In this document: positions 1-10,344 of the stretch, piece after piece
How positions within the stretch are numbered: position 1 is the stretch's first letter
Layout of the letters: every line of letters begins with the position of its first letter
Made by a program: the position numbers and the translations under genes
DNA from: Stereum hirsutum FP-91666 SS1
Taxonomy: Eukaryota > Basidiomycota > Agaricomycetes > Russulales > Stereaceae
Direction: 5' to 3'
DNA length: 64,000 bases
Assembly (NCBI RefSeq): GCF_000264905.1
Contig: NW_006763138.1
Span: 1,699,254-1,763,253, forward strand
The notes under the pieces: generated by a model
Databases searched by the model: none
Told to the model about the DNA's origin: nothing
The model's input: only the letters and a program-made list of their open reading frames with translations

Positions 1-1205
1 GAGATGGTGAAATTTAGTTTCCTACCAGATAAGACCCTGTCCCCCCCACATCTTTTGAAAGCTGATAGACCACCCACAGTACATAAACCCATTCAATTCT
101 GGACTCGCAAGGGACTATAACCCGAGGCAGCTTGGACGGATTGCTTGTCCTTCGCGCGGATACTGTCGCTCTTCATATCCAGACAGGGATGGATCTATTC
201 CACTCTATTGAAGGCACAAGGACAACACAGTCAGCTGATTGTGAGGACGCATTGATACTTGTATAGAAGAGAAGTACGCACCAGGGACGGGGGGGAATGT
301 TTGTGCAGGGGATGGTTCGTTGTCCAATGGTATCGACGACACTCTCCCATCGGAGAGATAGCCATAGCGTCTGATTAGTCTCGTGTTCATCGGCGGCGGA
401 CATCCGCTATACGTAGGCCAACTTTTCTGTGAACATTAAGTTAAGCTTTGGGGGGAAACGCATCGCGTCCTCGTCGTCCTTGCCCTCGTGGGCAAAGGCC
501 GACCGTCGCCATCGAAGACTCCATAGTTCGAGGCAGAAAGTTCTACGTTGCAGAGGCCCGAACATGCTACGATGATGCGCTAGTAGCGGTTCACGTGGCA
601 AGAGTGCACGGCGGAATCGTGGCATAATCGAAAACAAGCCGGAAATTATGACCGGTCATCTTGAATGACCTTGTCCAGCAGAACGTTGCATCAGTCAAAC
701 TTTTCAAATAACTTCGAAAAAAAATGGGACGACAGAGAACTGCACATGATATATGCATGCCTTGACAGTGGGTCCTCCAGAGGGATCAGTCATTGGCGTA
801 TTGCTTACATCGGCGTGCCAGCGGTCTTGGTCACAACAGAACGGATCGTCTATATCTGACAAGTGACCCAATGATGGGACACATAGTAAAATAAGTATCA
901 TGGCTCTCCTGAACACAACGTATAGGTGAAACGGAAAAGAAGTTTCCATGCGTGAAAGCAAGTAGCATGCTGGTTCAACCGCACGAGCGTACTTAGGGTT
1001 AGCCCGCCGTTTCCAGAACTGCGTCGGGCAAAGTTAAAGCTACAATGGTCAGTTCGTAATATTGTCTGCTAAGCTGGAGGCCAGCGGAGAAATCAAGGAT
1101 GTAAAGCCCGTGCAATGCTCACCGAAGACCGTTGAACTTCTTGTTGAACTTCGGAGTTGATTCGGAGTGAATTGATCCGGAACCTTACGGAAGCCAAAAC
1201 CTTTC

Positions 1206-1228
1206 GATCCTAACAAAGACAAACAAGC
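1206..1228 (+). repeat. Dispersed motif, copy 1
   Basis: Matches the pattern GATCCTAACAA-NNN-CAAACA. The same pattern occurs at 5838-5860 and 11124-11146 on the plus strand and 20986-21008 on the minus strand. All four copies lie between genes. Function is unknown; they could be the end of a decayed mobile element. Confidence 0.5.
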
Positions 1229-1474
1229 GAGCCGAACTCCGACTCTCTGTCGTCATGGCAATGTGGCGTGGCCTCGTCGGCGCTCGCGACTCGGAGCTCG
1301 CATGCGGTGACGATCTTGCTTGGGTTTTGTCTGGAATTGGTCTGGAATATCTCAATCTTGTACACATTTTGTCTAGAATATATCCTCTGGACCGAAATGC
1401 CTTCGAATGGAGAGAATATCTGCCTGCGGCTTTCGTTCTTGCAACTTTTTCGGTCCTGCATGGCACTGTTGCGT

Positions 1475-1752
1475 GCAATAGACGTTATCTGCAGCCTGAA
1501 AAGTAGACTTTTGAGTTGCAAGGCGACGCAACCGAACTGTAAAAGTGAGAATTTTAACTAAAATTTCAGTTCGAAGGGGAAAGTGCAGGCCGGCCGTGAT
1601 TGGCTGATCGACTCCATTTGGCCTGCGTCTGGCACTTACCGAGGGTTCGAAGCGAACTATGAAATAAAAATTGAAGTTTACGAGCTCTCAAGCAGCCAAT
1701 TTGAAGCTCATAGAACCTCTCGGTTTTCAGGCTGCAGATAACATCTAATGGC
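1475..1752. repeat. Diverged inverted (foldback) repeat
   Basis: The outer arms are nearly identical in inverted orientation: 1475-1503 carries GTTATCTGCAGCCTGAAAA, and 1724-1752 carries its reverse complement. Inside, the two sides still align loosely as inverted copies for over 100 bp each (for example both have a TTCGAA-rich stretch followed by AAGTGC). The centre is near 1610. The architecture fits an old foldback or MITE-like element. Confidence 0.55.
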
Positions 1753-2188
1753 GTGCCAGGCAAGCCATGGGAATCTCTTAGAATCTACTGCGAACAGCGG
1801 CAGCTTATTTCGTTGGACTCTATCTAATGAGTGCTGTTGCTCTCGTTCTTAGGCTACTCGTGTTGAAACTAAGCTATCGATACAGACTGTTCCTTAATCC
1901 AAGCCACGCATTTCCAAGATCCACCTAGGCCAACCACCATGCAGTATGCGAAATTCGTAGAGGTGGCGCGCTGCCGACAGTTCATGGGAGTCAAGGTTCG
2001 GCAGGCCATGCGAAGCTAGTCTTCCCTACGCCACCCAAATAGTCTATCACGGGTGCATTTAATCATTCCGATCCACATAACGCCACATAAACCTTGGACG
2101 TGACCTACATAAGGTGCCAACAGTCCTGCGTATAAGTACGTGGGTCATTCCATCTATTCCTCCACATCTCTTCATACGCTGTGTTCCT

Positions 2189-3673
2189 ATGTCTTCTCCA
2201 CCCTCCGGCGGCTTTCGGGGTCGACCTTATTGGGGTCGGGGTAGAGGAGCAACTCGCGGATCGTCCTATTCGTCCTCTTATCGCGGCGCTAGCACAGACT
2301 ACATTAGCCTACCTTCAGACAAGAATATCAAGGAGGGCTTGACAGCTACATCTCTCGAGACCTTGAACATACCTTACTTGACGGGCACGAAGACCGTTCG
2401 TGCGGATGTCCAGAACGTTGAGTATATCGGGTCGTACAACTGGATTGAAGCGAGAGAGCCCACCATAATTGTCCCAGGTAAGTGCTAACCATATTTTCTC
2501 TATCCTGAAATACTATTGACGAAAGCTTTCGGATCGTTCGTCGTAGGATCTCCACCGGAATGGACCGACCCTCGCCCGCCTATCGTCCTCTCGCCCGACT
2601 CTGGCACCTCTTTCTCCGACCAAAACGGTTTCCGCATCCCTTCCTCTACCCTCTTACCACTCTTCGCAGCCGTAGATTCTGTTGCGGCTACTACTATAGA
2701 CTGGCCGTCCATCGACTTTGTCACGGATCGGAACGGTCTTCGCAAACTGTTGCGATGGATCGACGGTAGCGCCACTAAGGACTTCAGGATGGATTTGGAA
2801 ATGGCCGGAACGAAGACGGTGCTGGTGAATAGGTGGGACAAGAGGCAGAGGGAGGCTGCGAACGGGAAGTCTTTTGGGTATGAATTTGAGAAGGCGACGA
2901 CGAGGGCGGCGAAGGGCTGTGAAATGAGTACGGGGCATCATAGGATTATCAAATATGTGAGACTTTGGCAATGTTATCTGTCTGTTTCTGACGTGAAAGA
3001 CTGTGGCTAACAATCGAATTGTTCCTTGTATCCGCAGGACTTCTGCGGAATGAAAATGGTGGTCAGGTTTGAGGTGGACGCTTGCCTGCCCACCCCACGT
3101 GCAACAACCACGGCGAAGCAAGCTGTGACAGCGCCCTCCAGATCATCCTCCGCACAGAGCCCAGACGATCTAGCTGACGCCCTTGCGGGACTCAACATCA
3201 TATCCTCGCTGCCGGACGTTGATGACACAAGCAGCAGCCCCGACGCCAAACCTCGATCTTCGTCAATCAAGATTATTCATGGCGGTACTGAAGTCCCACA
3301 AGAGTCCATCATGGAGCTTGCCACACGGTCTCAGTACTTCATCCACGAGATAAATTGGGGCGAAATCTTCCCTCAACTCTTCCTCTCCAATACGCCCCAC
3401 TTTTACCTCGGGGTGCATAACCGCGGCCGCTTTGACGAGATCCGGAAGATGGAGCTATCAGGCGACGAGCTAGGAAGCCAAAGGGAGGAGGCAGAGGTCA
3501 ATTTCAGGAAGCTCGGGAAGGCTTTGAGTACTATCCAGGAGATTGTGCAGAAGTACGGTAAGGAGAGGCGGGTGAGCTTAGTGTGCGAGAGTGGGACGTT
3601 GAAGGTTTATGAGAGGGTTGGTAGAAAGAGTTGCCTGCCTTCTGGGCCAGAGGGTGTAGGTAGGTTTGAATAG
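2189..3673 (+). CDS. Conserved fungal protein of the GGPP-synthetase-like (DXO/Rai1-motif) family
   Basis: Exons 2189-2477, 2547-2956 and 3038-3673 (introns 69 and 81 nt, both GT-AG and in phase) give 444 residues. The start is the ATG that opens with an RGG-like Gly/Arg-rich N-terminus. The protein resembles a fungal family often auto-named geranylgeranyl pyrophosphate synthetase, but it has no DDxxD motif and is not a prenyltransferase; the real GGPPS is at 35205-36748. Visible motifs are GYEFE (207-211), FEVDA (244-248) and MELATRS (around 325-331), with a Ser/Asp-rich insertion between the last two. Order and character recall the GYKFE, EVD and ELKT motifs of DXO/Rai1 decapping nucleases, so a related fold is possible. 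That link is an inference; the family membership is firmer. Confidence 0.8.
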
Positions 3674-4177
3674 ATGTGTGGTGACTTTTGAGGACATGTC
3701 CTTGTGCTATCTTTTCACGTAGTAGCGTGACCATGCGTACCTCTATGCAAAAGAAAGATGAAGCACCCCTACAGACGGCCTTAAATACAGAAAGATGATT
3801 TACAATTACCACGGATAATTGGCAGCCCAGCGTATGGAGAGCGTCGAAAAATTAACCGTTATTGCATGCGTGAAGTCGATCAAAAATTTCGTGTGCCACA
3901 CCACCGCCACACGGGCCACGCGCAGGCACCGGAGTGGCTGCGGCAAAGGCTCACGCTAGCGCTGGCTCACGCGGTGCGTAGCCCCAAAAAGGCAACACAA
4001 CACTCTTCACACCTTTCAGCACCACCGTCGTCACCGTCTTCACCGTCCTCCTCCTCCCTCCTCTCGCCGTCGTCTCCATCGTGCTCGCCGTCTTCCACGT
4101 CGTAGCCTCCGACTCGCATACTGTGCACACCGTTTTTCTCCTAGCCCATCGCCAGCAACTACTCTACTACGTCTAAT
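3674..4177. other. Intergenic, pyrimidine-rich promoter region of ROT1
   Basis: No gene seen. A strongly CT-rich stretch (about 4020-4095, mostly TCC and TCG repeats) precedes the ROT1 start by roughly 100 bp. Pyrimidine-rich tracts of this kind are common upstream of fungal housekeeping genes. The small open frames here are low-complexity by-products. Confidence 0.5.
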
Positions 4178-4990
4178 ATGTATCTTCTGCACCTGGCTGC
4201 CCTCGTTCTCGCCACTGTCAATGCCGCCCTCGCACAAGACATAGTGTATGACTCTATCCACAACGCCACTGTCATTACCGGCACTTGGGCATCAGGAGCG
4301 AAGAACGTCGTCACTGGTTCGGTGCGTCTTTTCTCGTTGTTAGTTCCCATCAGCAAATTCACACGATCTTCTTTCCTAGGGCTTCGCTAACCCAGCAAAC
4401 GAGTCGTTCACATACCCAAAGACAACAGGTGTCTCATACTCATTGTGCGTAATTGTAGCTCTCTTGATAGTTGCATGTATTGACTTCTTATCAGCTCCGA
4501 TGACGGGTTCTACGAGATTGCGAGATATCGCTTCACTGGCAACGGCACACAACCGAACTGCATCACTGGCGTTGTCAACTGGGTTCACGGCAAATACGAA
4601 CTGGTCTCTAACGGCTCAATCGTCATGACACCATTCGGCGATGGTTTCCAACAAATTCAAGATACTTGCGCTGCCGTCTCAAACTTCATCGAGACCTACA
4701 ACGACACTGAGCTCTACAACTCGTGGCGTATATTCACAGACCCCACCGACGGCTACAAGCTTCATCTGTTCAACTACGATGGTAGTGCTGTCGCTCCCCA
4801 GTTCCAGGTCTCCACCACTCCGAATATGCTTCCCACCTACTCGCTCCGGAACGATTCGACCACCACCGTCGAAAAGAGGAGTTTTTTCAAGAGGACCTCC
4901 GATGCTACCAGCACGAAATGGAGTACTTCGCGAGTGGCAGCTGGATTCGCCACTATGGGTGGTATCACCCTCTTGGCAGCGCTCTTGTAG
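4178..4990 (+). CDS. ROT1: ROT1, ER chaperone-like protein for cell-wall beta-1,6-glucan synthesis
   Basis: Exons 4178-4321, 4380-4444 and 4495-4990 encode 234 residues; yeast Rot1 has about 256. The N-terminus is a signal peptide ending near ALAQ. The family pattern is clear: GTWASG near the start, then GFANPANESF, GVSYSFSDDGFYE, ARYRF, and near the end NMLPTYSL followed by a short hydrophobic C-terminal segment (GFATMGGITLLAALL) that would anchor it in the ER membrane. N-glycosylation sequons are frequent, as in the family. In yeast ROT1 is needed for beta-1,6-glucan and for folding of secretory proteins. All splice junctions are canonical and keep phase. Confidence 0.9.
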
Positions 4991-5837
4991 ATGGGTTGGC
5001 TGGTGTTGGTCGTGATGTCATTCGTCCTCCCGCAGTATAGTCAGGGTTAGGTTTTGGACACGCGGAGCCGTCGTCCTTCGTCGGTGATCCTTTTTGTTCT
5101 GCATTGATCAATTACTCTTCTCTTTCTTCTTTCGAACTTTATTCTTCTCATATCTCTATACATTTCGTCGATCTCCGCGAGCACCTATCACCTTCTAGCT
5201 TCTCGCCACCCTTTCACCGTTGCAACTTCAGCCTCCTTCCTACCATCTTCTCCTAGCATCGCCTTTGTCCCTTTCTTTTCTTCGCCACCTCTGCGTGAGT
5301 AATGACCGACGCTTCGACTGTATGACTGATATGGATACCCAACCTCTCCCCGTTGCATCACATCGCATCCCATACGTATCATAGCCCATTCTTCAGCACA
5401 ATCACCCCATCGTCCGCGTGGTATCTCACTTTTAACAACTACACCGACACTGGCAGGTCTTTCGTCTTCTCGGGCTCCAGTCCTCTGTATGCCACTTGAA
5501 CCGTGTGTTGTGTAGAAAGGCTACGTTCTCTGTGCATATGGTATAGATGTTGATAGACCAGGGAGAATACACGCTCGTTTAGACTCACTTCGCTCTTTTT
5601 CTTCTTCTGGTTCTCGATTTGTCTTGCAAGCAAGGACTAATATGGACTATTCAAGTTTGTGGCATGTAGTTAGAGGGACTTTTTGGACTGCAGAACTGCC
5701 ACATACGGCCATGTGCGCATTGAATGTGCCATGCGCATGGCGGCGCCAAGGGTCGCCAAGGCTGTTACATCTGGACAGCGCATCTGAGAGTTCGGCGTTG
5801 GTTACGATCGAAAACTGTCCGAAAGCCGACGGCTCCT

Positions 5838-5860
5838 GATCCTAACAAGTACAAACAACC
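5838..5860 (+). repeat. Dispersed motif, copy 2
   Basis: GATCCTAACAA followed by GTA and CAAACA; see the copy at 1206-1228. Confidence 0.45.
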
Positions 5861-6735
5861 GCCTATTGTTCACTGCTTCCAGCATGGTCCGAGCGCTACC
5901 ATACCTCTTCGCTGCCCTCTTGCTCTCCTATGAGTCTGTCTACCACAGCTTCAGGTCAGTGCGTGGTCATAGCGAAATGAATGCCACTTCAAAAGTCTGC
6001 CATAGGTAGGCTTTCGGTAAAGGCGCCTCCATTCGATTCAATCCTTAGGTGCGTGTGCCTTTCCCAGTGATGTGACCTCGTCGCTACTTCACACCCGTGA
6101 GCCAAAGCCAAACATATAATGTAGATATCCTGGTTTCTTCAACCAGTCTCGTCTCCTACCCTCGACCACTTTCCAGAAGAGAGGTACGCGTCCTCTCGTA
6201 CGTAAAAGGGAAAAAGATACCCATATTGGGTAATATCCTCATAGGGAGAGATCCTGCTGCCCATTTGGTTTATTTCCTGGTACAAGCATGCAGCCAGCAA
6301 CTGGAAATATAAAATCATACAGTCCACATTCCTGTAGGACCACATCCGTATCCCGTCCTGCGTTCGCGTTGGGTACAAGGTGCAACATCGTAGCGAATTA
6401 CAGGCACGACGAGCTTCTGCCCAGTTTTCCGATGCTGCATCGCCTTCCCGCGCTGTAGAACCCATCTGTGACCACTGTTCCTATCGAAATACGTGGTCTG
6501 GCGAATTGAAAACGTCGCGCCCTGAAGGGCGACGTCGTTTCACCCGAGATGGGGCAATATGACTGTCGCAGCCTTGGGTTTGATCAACACTGCTCAACAG
6601 TTTCTGCATCAGACATGACATTAAGGCGCCATATGAGCGTGCAAAGAGACAAATGTCTATGCTGGAGCGCGGATGGCTGCTAGGATGACACTGACAAGCG
6701 GTCTAGATTTTCGGTGCACATCAAACCGTATTGTC

Positions 6736-6805
6736 TGTCTCTCTCACATTCAGATGGGAACCATTTCCACGTTGGAATGAGCTCCCATCTGGATGGAAGA
6801 GAGAC
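6736..6805. repeat. Imperfect 70-bp palindrome
   Basis: Two arms of about 35 bp meet near 6770. The left arm contains CAGATGGGAACCATTTCCAC, and the right arm is its inverted, partly mismatched copy ending in GGAAGAGAGAC. There is essentially no spacer. It could form a cruciform or an RNA hairpin. Confidence 0.5.
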
Positions 6806-7076
6806 AAAGGGCGCTCCCACAACCTCCAGATTATGTGCACAGTCGTTGCTCCGCTTCGAGCAGAAAGTGTCGCACCATCGCTGCAAGCAGCACGAAAGAA
6901 ACTTCGATTTCGCAGGTCTATTCTCTGGAAATATGACACGATTTATCGAAGGAGGCGTCATGTCATTCTTATATCGAAGAGCAGAGACTGTACGCATCTT
7001 TCCTAGAACTGAACCACGAACACAGCAGTCGCGCGTCTGCGCGTATTGGCACCATGTCGACTTTCCCCCAGAGTAC

Positions 7077-7103
7077 GGTGCGCGGGGACCCTTCCCGCGC
7101 ACC
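7077..7103. repeat. GC-rich hairpin related to the element ends at 40737 and 41439
   Basis: GGTGCGCGGG is followed by a 7-base loop and its exact reverse complement. The right half (ACCCTTCCCGCGCACCATA) matches the terminal inverted repeats of the 40737-41467 element. Confidence 0.5.
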
Positions 7104-7463
7104 ATACACAGAGGCAGAATCAAGAAAGAACTCAGAGTACAGTCACCTTTCGGCCAAAAGGAACTTGCGAACAACCTCGGAAATTTGTGGTTCATACGCA
7201 GAGAGTGGGCGAAACGGATGGAACGAAGACGACTGCCGCGACGATATGCGGCCATTGCCGAACAAGCGGGAGAAAGGCCCATTGTTCGCTCAACGTGTTG
7301 GCCGCGACAAACACCACGGTCTCGTGACTGACACACGTCTGCACGTTCAGCCACCTCCTTCTATCCAGTCAACCACCGTGTCATAGCCTGCGTTACGCGC
7401 CGGTTTCATCTCCCTCTCATTCTCTTATTATCTTTAGACTCCACCCCCCTTTCACCTTGACAG

Positions 7464-9328
7464 ATGGCCACCTGGGAGCCAAAGTCGCGATCTACATCGG
7501 TCGCATCGTCCTCGGCGGGAAGCCGGAAGTTCTCCCCGCCAGGGTTCACCCTCTCGAGCCCGGGTTATGAGGCTAAACTCTACTTCTGGATCGCTATGGA
7601 GAAGCGATACACAGAACAATATCAATATAGTCGCGAGACCAACGACTGGGCCTTCTTCAACGAACACGTCAAGAACGCCCAGTTCGACAGTGCTACAGCC
7701 AGATTGTTAGAAAACCCCGGCCGCCAACACACTTTCCATTTCGACCCCGACGGCAGCGTCGCCGTCGATATAGTTACAATCCAGACGAAGAAAATGGTAG
7801 AGCAAAAGTCGGGCGGGCGTGAAAAGACGACTGGTGCCGCGCCTAGGGCACGGGGCGCGAAGGGTTCGAGTGCGAACCAGGAGTCGCGGACCGTGGCAAA
7901 GGTGGGTACTTTTGTGGTTGTTCTCGCGACTTTCGTGCCAATAGCCCTCCTTTTCTCCAAAGAAACCAAGTCGATCGAACAATCAACCTGGCATCCCATC
8001 GCACGGCAAGGAAAAAGGGAAGGGGAAAGGCAAGGTGCGAGATCGGAAGGATTCGAAGGCTAAACCGGCACGAGGGATCGAGTCTGACCATCATAACGAA
8101 GAGGTGAGTCCCCTATCAAATTTCTGAACAAAGGTTGTGAGCCAACATGCATTGTTAGATTGTGTTGGTTTCCGGGCCAACCTTACCTGCTGGTGCCCAG
8201 GATGCGCCGTCGGGGCTAGCAGGCTTGATCATTCCAGTCGATGTAAGGTTTCACCACCAAAATATCCGTAGAGTTTTTGTCCCGCTCACCGTCTTGTTTG
8301 CGTACCCCAAGTCGTCATTTCCGCAAGACAACACTCGCCGTGAGCTGCGTCACGCAGACAAGAGCCCTATAGCAGGTCCCTCGACTCAGAAAGCTTCGGA
8401 AGACACGTCTTCCGCCGAGAAAAAACTCACGCGTCAACTCGTATGTCTTCTCTTGATCAATTTTCGTCTAGATCTAACATTGGCCCGGCAGCCGGTCCCA
8501 CAACAACCAACCGTGGTCAACGCAAGGCTCGACGTCACCGTGCTCGATTCCACTCGCCCTACCGATTATGCCAAAAGCTTTGGTCCTGTGAGTGGCCCAT
8601 CGCTGGTCGGCGCTAAGAAGTCGTCGTCGGACGCGGCACTCCAGAGTGCTATCTCTTCCAAGACTGGGACTGCCAATAATGATATCCCCGCACCCGCTCA
8701 TCGACAGACAGCGCTTCCTGCTCCCTCTCTTTCCTCGACGCTTTCGAGCCAGTCCGCCACATCGAAAGGTCTTCTCGCGCAGAACCAGCGTGCCTCTGAT
8801 CCCGTCAAGCGTGCGCCAGCGCTAAACCCTATCCCGGTTCCTCCGCCGCGTGCCAGCGCAGCCCACCGTACATCATCTTCCGAAGAGCCCTCTCCACACC
8901 ACCTGAGCGACACCCTGCCTGCAGCCTCTCCAGTAGGCCAGAGGGCTGCTTCCCCCGCTTCACAGTCCTCGAACAGGCCTTGTTACCACCCCTCTCAAGA
9001 TGGGGGCATCCCGAAGGACGAGCTCGTAGACGTCGAGTCCTTCTGGTCGGTTTTACGCCCTGCTCTCGAGAAAAGCGAGGACATCACTCCGGAATGGGTT
9101 GAAGACGTGCACCGCTATCTGCAGTGCGATCCACTTTTCTGGACGTCTCTTCGTGCGGTATATGATCTGCCAAAAGCAGACCGCAAATCTATCTTCACCG
9201 ACGCCTGTCATCACTCTTTTGCGGCGCTGAATGCGGCATACGGCGCCGACGCACTGCTATGGCTACAATTAGCACTCTTTGGCAAAATCTTGGCGCTAAA
9301 CTCAGTCCCTGACAATCGATCGGGATGA
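7464..9328 (+). CDS. Orphan Ser/Pro-rich protein
   Basis: Best model: exons 7464-7901, 7945-8103, 8159-8242, 8312-8440 and 8492-9328, giving 548 residues. The first two introns are well supported. The introns at 8243-8311 and 8441-8491 are in frame and could be retained. The N-terminal part is more ordered (KLYFWIAMEKRYTEQY, DWAFFNEHVKNAQFD). It is followed by a Lys/Arg/Gly-rich stretch, a long Ser/Pro/Ala linker, and a C-terminal ordered block with FWSVLRPAL, TPEWVEDVHRYL and DPLFWTSLRAVYDL. No known domain is recognised. The PEW(V/L)..V..YL pattern recurs in the protein at 17753-20576, which suggests a common family. Function is unknown. Confidence 0.65.
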
Positions 9329-9847
9329 CGACTCCAGCGACGATTCTAGTCTTTGTCATTACTTTTCATGTTCTAAGACGAGCCTGTATAGTCACCTGTA
9401 CAAACATATATCTTCTTCTCGCTGATGTATATATTTCTGCACAATGTAAGCTTATAATGTTGTACGTTCAACATTTTGAACACTTGTTTTCCAACCTTCA
9501 TGATGCGTTGCCAAGCTGTCGTACACCTGATATTCTGGCTGCCAGAGCCTTTTCTCAATATTGCCACAGAAGCACTGGCTGAGCGCACGAGATCTCGGAG
9601 GACTTGTGTGAAGACTTTATCAATGCAATGGTCAAATTGATAGATAAGACGTAGTGTCTTCATATGTATCTGTGAGCTGTAGAAAGTAATACAGATGGAT
9701 GACACCAAGCCCAAACCTCCTACAGCCCCAGCCACACTCATGCATGCCTCGAGATTGACGAGGGGGTCTTTCCTCCCCTTCTTCCGAGTCATAACCTGGA
9801 TGATGTATGCTCTCTCTGTCTGCCGCCCCTCCCTCCCTACTAACCCT
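9329..9847. other. Intergenic region between convergent genes
   Basis: This holds the 3' flank of the plus-strand gene ending at 9328 and the 3' flank of the minus-strand gene whose stop is at 9848. Nothing else is recognised. Confidence 0.5.
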
Positions 9848-10163
9848 TCAAGCTGGACAACTGACTAAAAACGCGCCCACCGATCCTGGGATCTCAAAGC
9901 ATCCATCACTCCCTGCATCCGTCGTCGTCCCGCCTGCCTCAGGATCACAAGTGTGAACATCATGGTAAACTACATCGCACGCTCCACCACTGCTCGAGAG
10001 GCTGATTGGCCCCGCGCCTTTCCGAGGCTCCTGTGATATTGTCAGAGGAAATGATGTTGCCGGTACAGTCGGTATTGCTGTAGAGCGTCCACGATTCGGC
10101 ATGGACGGAGGAGAGGAATACAGCGAGCAAAGCCGAAGTGAAGATGGCGTAGAGAGGAGCCAT
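9848..10163 (-). pseudogene. Small secreted protein, reading frame broken
   Basis: From the ATG at 10163 the frame encodes a clear signal peptide (MAPLYAIFTSALLAVF...SVHA) and then a cysteine-containing mature start with YSNTDCTGN. That frame degenerates after GANQPL, around 10000-10030. The overlapping frame continues with plausible mature sequence (ACDVVYHDVHTCDPEAG, then DGCFEIPG and VSCPA) to a stop at 9848. No GT-AG pair of acceptable size joins the two frames. The shift lies near an AAAGGCGCGGGG stretch. Either a one-base sequence error or a real frameshift explains it. The intact product would have been a secreted protein of roughly 100 residues. Confidence 0.6.
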
Positions 10164-10337
10164 GTTGAGGTTCGATGTTGCTGCACACGGGGTTCTGTGA
10201 ATATGACTAACGAGTGAATGAGGTGGCCGTAGTTGCTGATCAGATATTCGCTCGTGAGAAGAAAAGAAAGATAAAACATACTGATGCTGGAAATGTGCGG
10301 CTAGAGATTCTGGTAGTAATCGGAAAAAGACCCTCCC

Positions 10338-10344
10338 ATTTATA
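10338..10344 (-). promoter_or_regulatory. TATA-like box of the small secreted protein
   Basis: TATAAAT on the minus strand, about 175 bp upstream of the ATG at 10163. The long spacing implies a long leader or a leader intron. Confidence 0.35.

Larger units (their letters stand above)
1..2188. other. Region without a recognisable gene
   Basis: Short open frames occur on both strands here, but none has convincing protein-like composition, splice structure or family resemblance. The stretch holds a diverged foldback repeat (1475-1752) and one copy of a dispersed 23-bp motif (1206-1228). The last roughly 150 bases are the promoter and leader of the gene starting at 2189. Confidence 0.5.
4991..7463. 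other. Intergenic region with repeats
   Basis: No gene is supported. Between 6680 and 7390 several frames stay open on both strands at once, with no domain or splice logic, so composition rather than coding is the likely cause. The stretch contains dispersed-motif copy 2 (5838-5860), a 70-bp imperfect palindrome (6736-6805) and a perfect GC-rich hairpin (7077-7103). Confidence 0.45.

Noticed and set aside
2189..3673. Calling this gene a geranylgeranyl pyrophosphate synthase
   Set aside because: It lacks both Asp-rich motifs and all other prenyltransferase signatures, which are present in the gene at 35205-36748.
5884..6009. Short plus-strand frame starting MVRALPYLFAALLLSYES
   Set aside because: The hydrophobic start looks like a signal peptide, but the frame ends after 41 codons and no downstream exon was found.
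6680..7386. Long open frames on both strands (up to 224 codons) resembling an overlapping gene pair
   Set aside because: Several frames are open at once, with no domain, signal peptide, splice sites or homology pattern; composition and local palindromes explain it.
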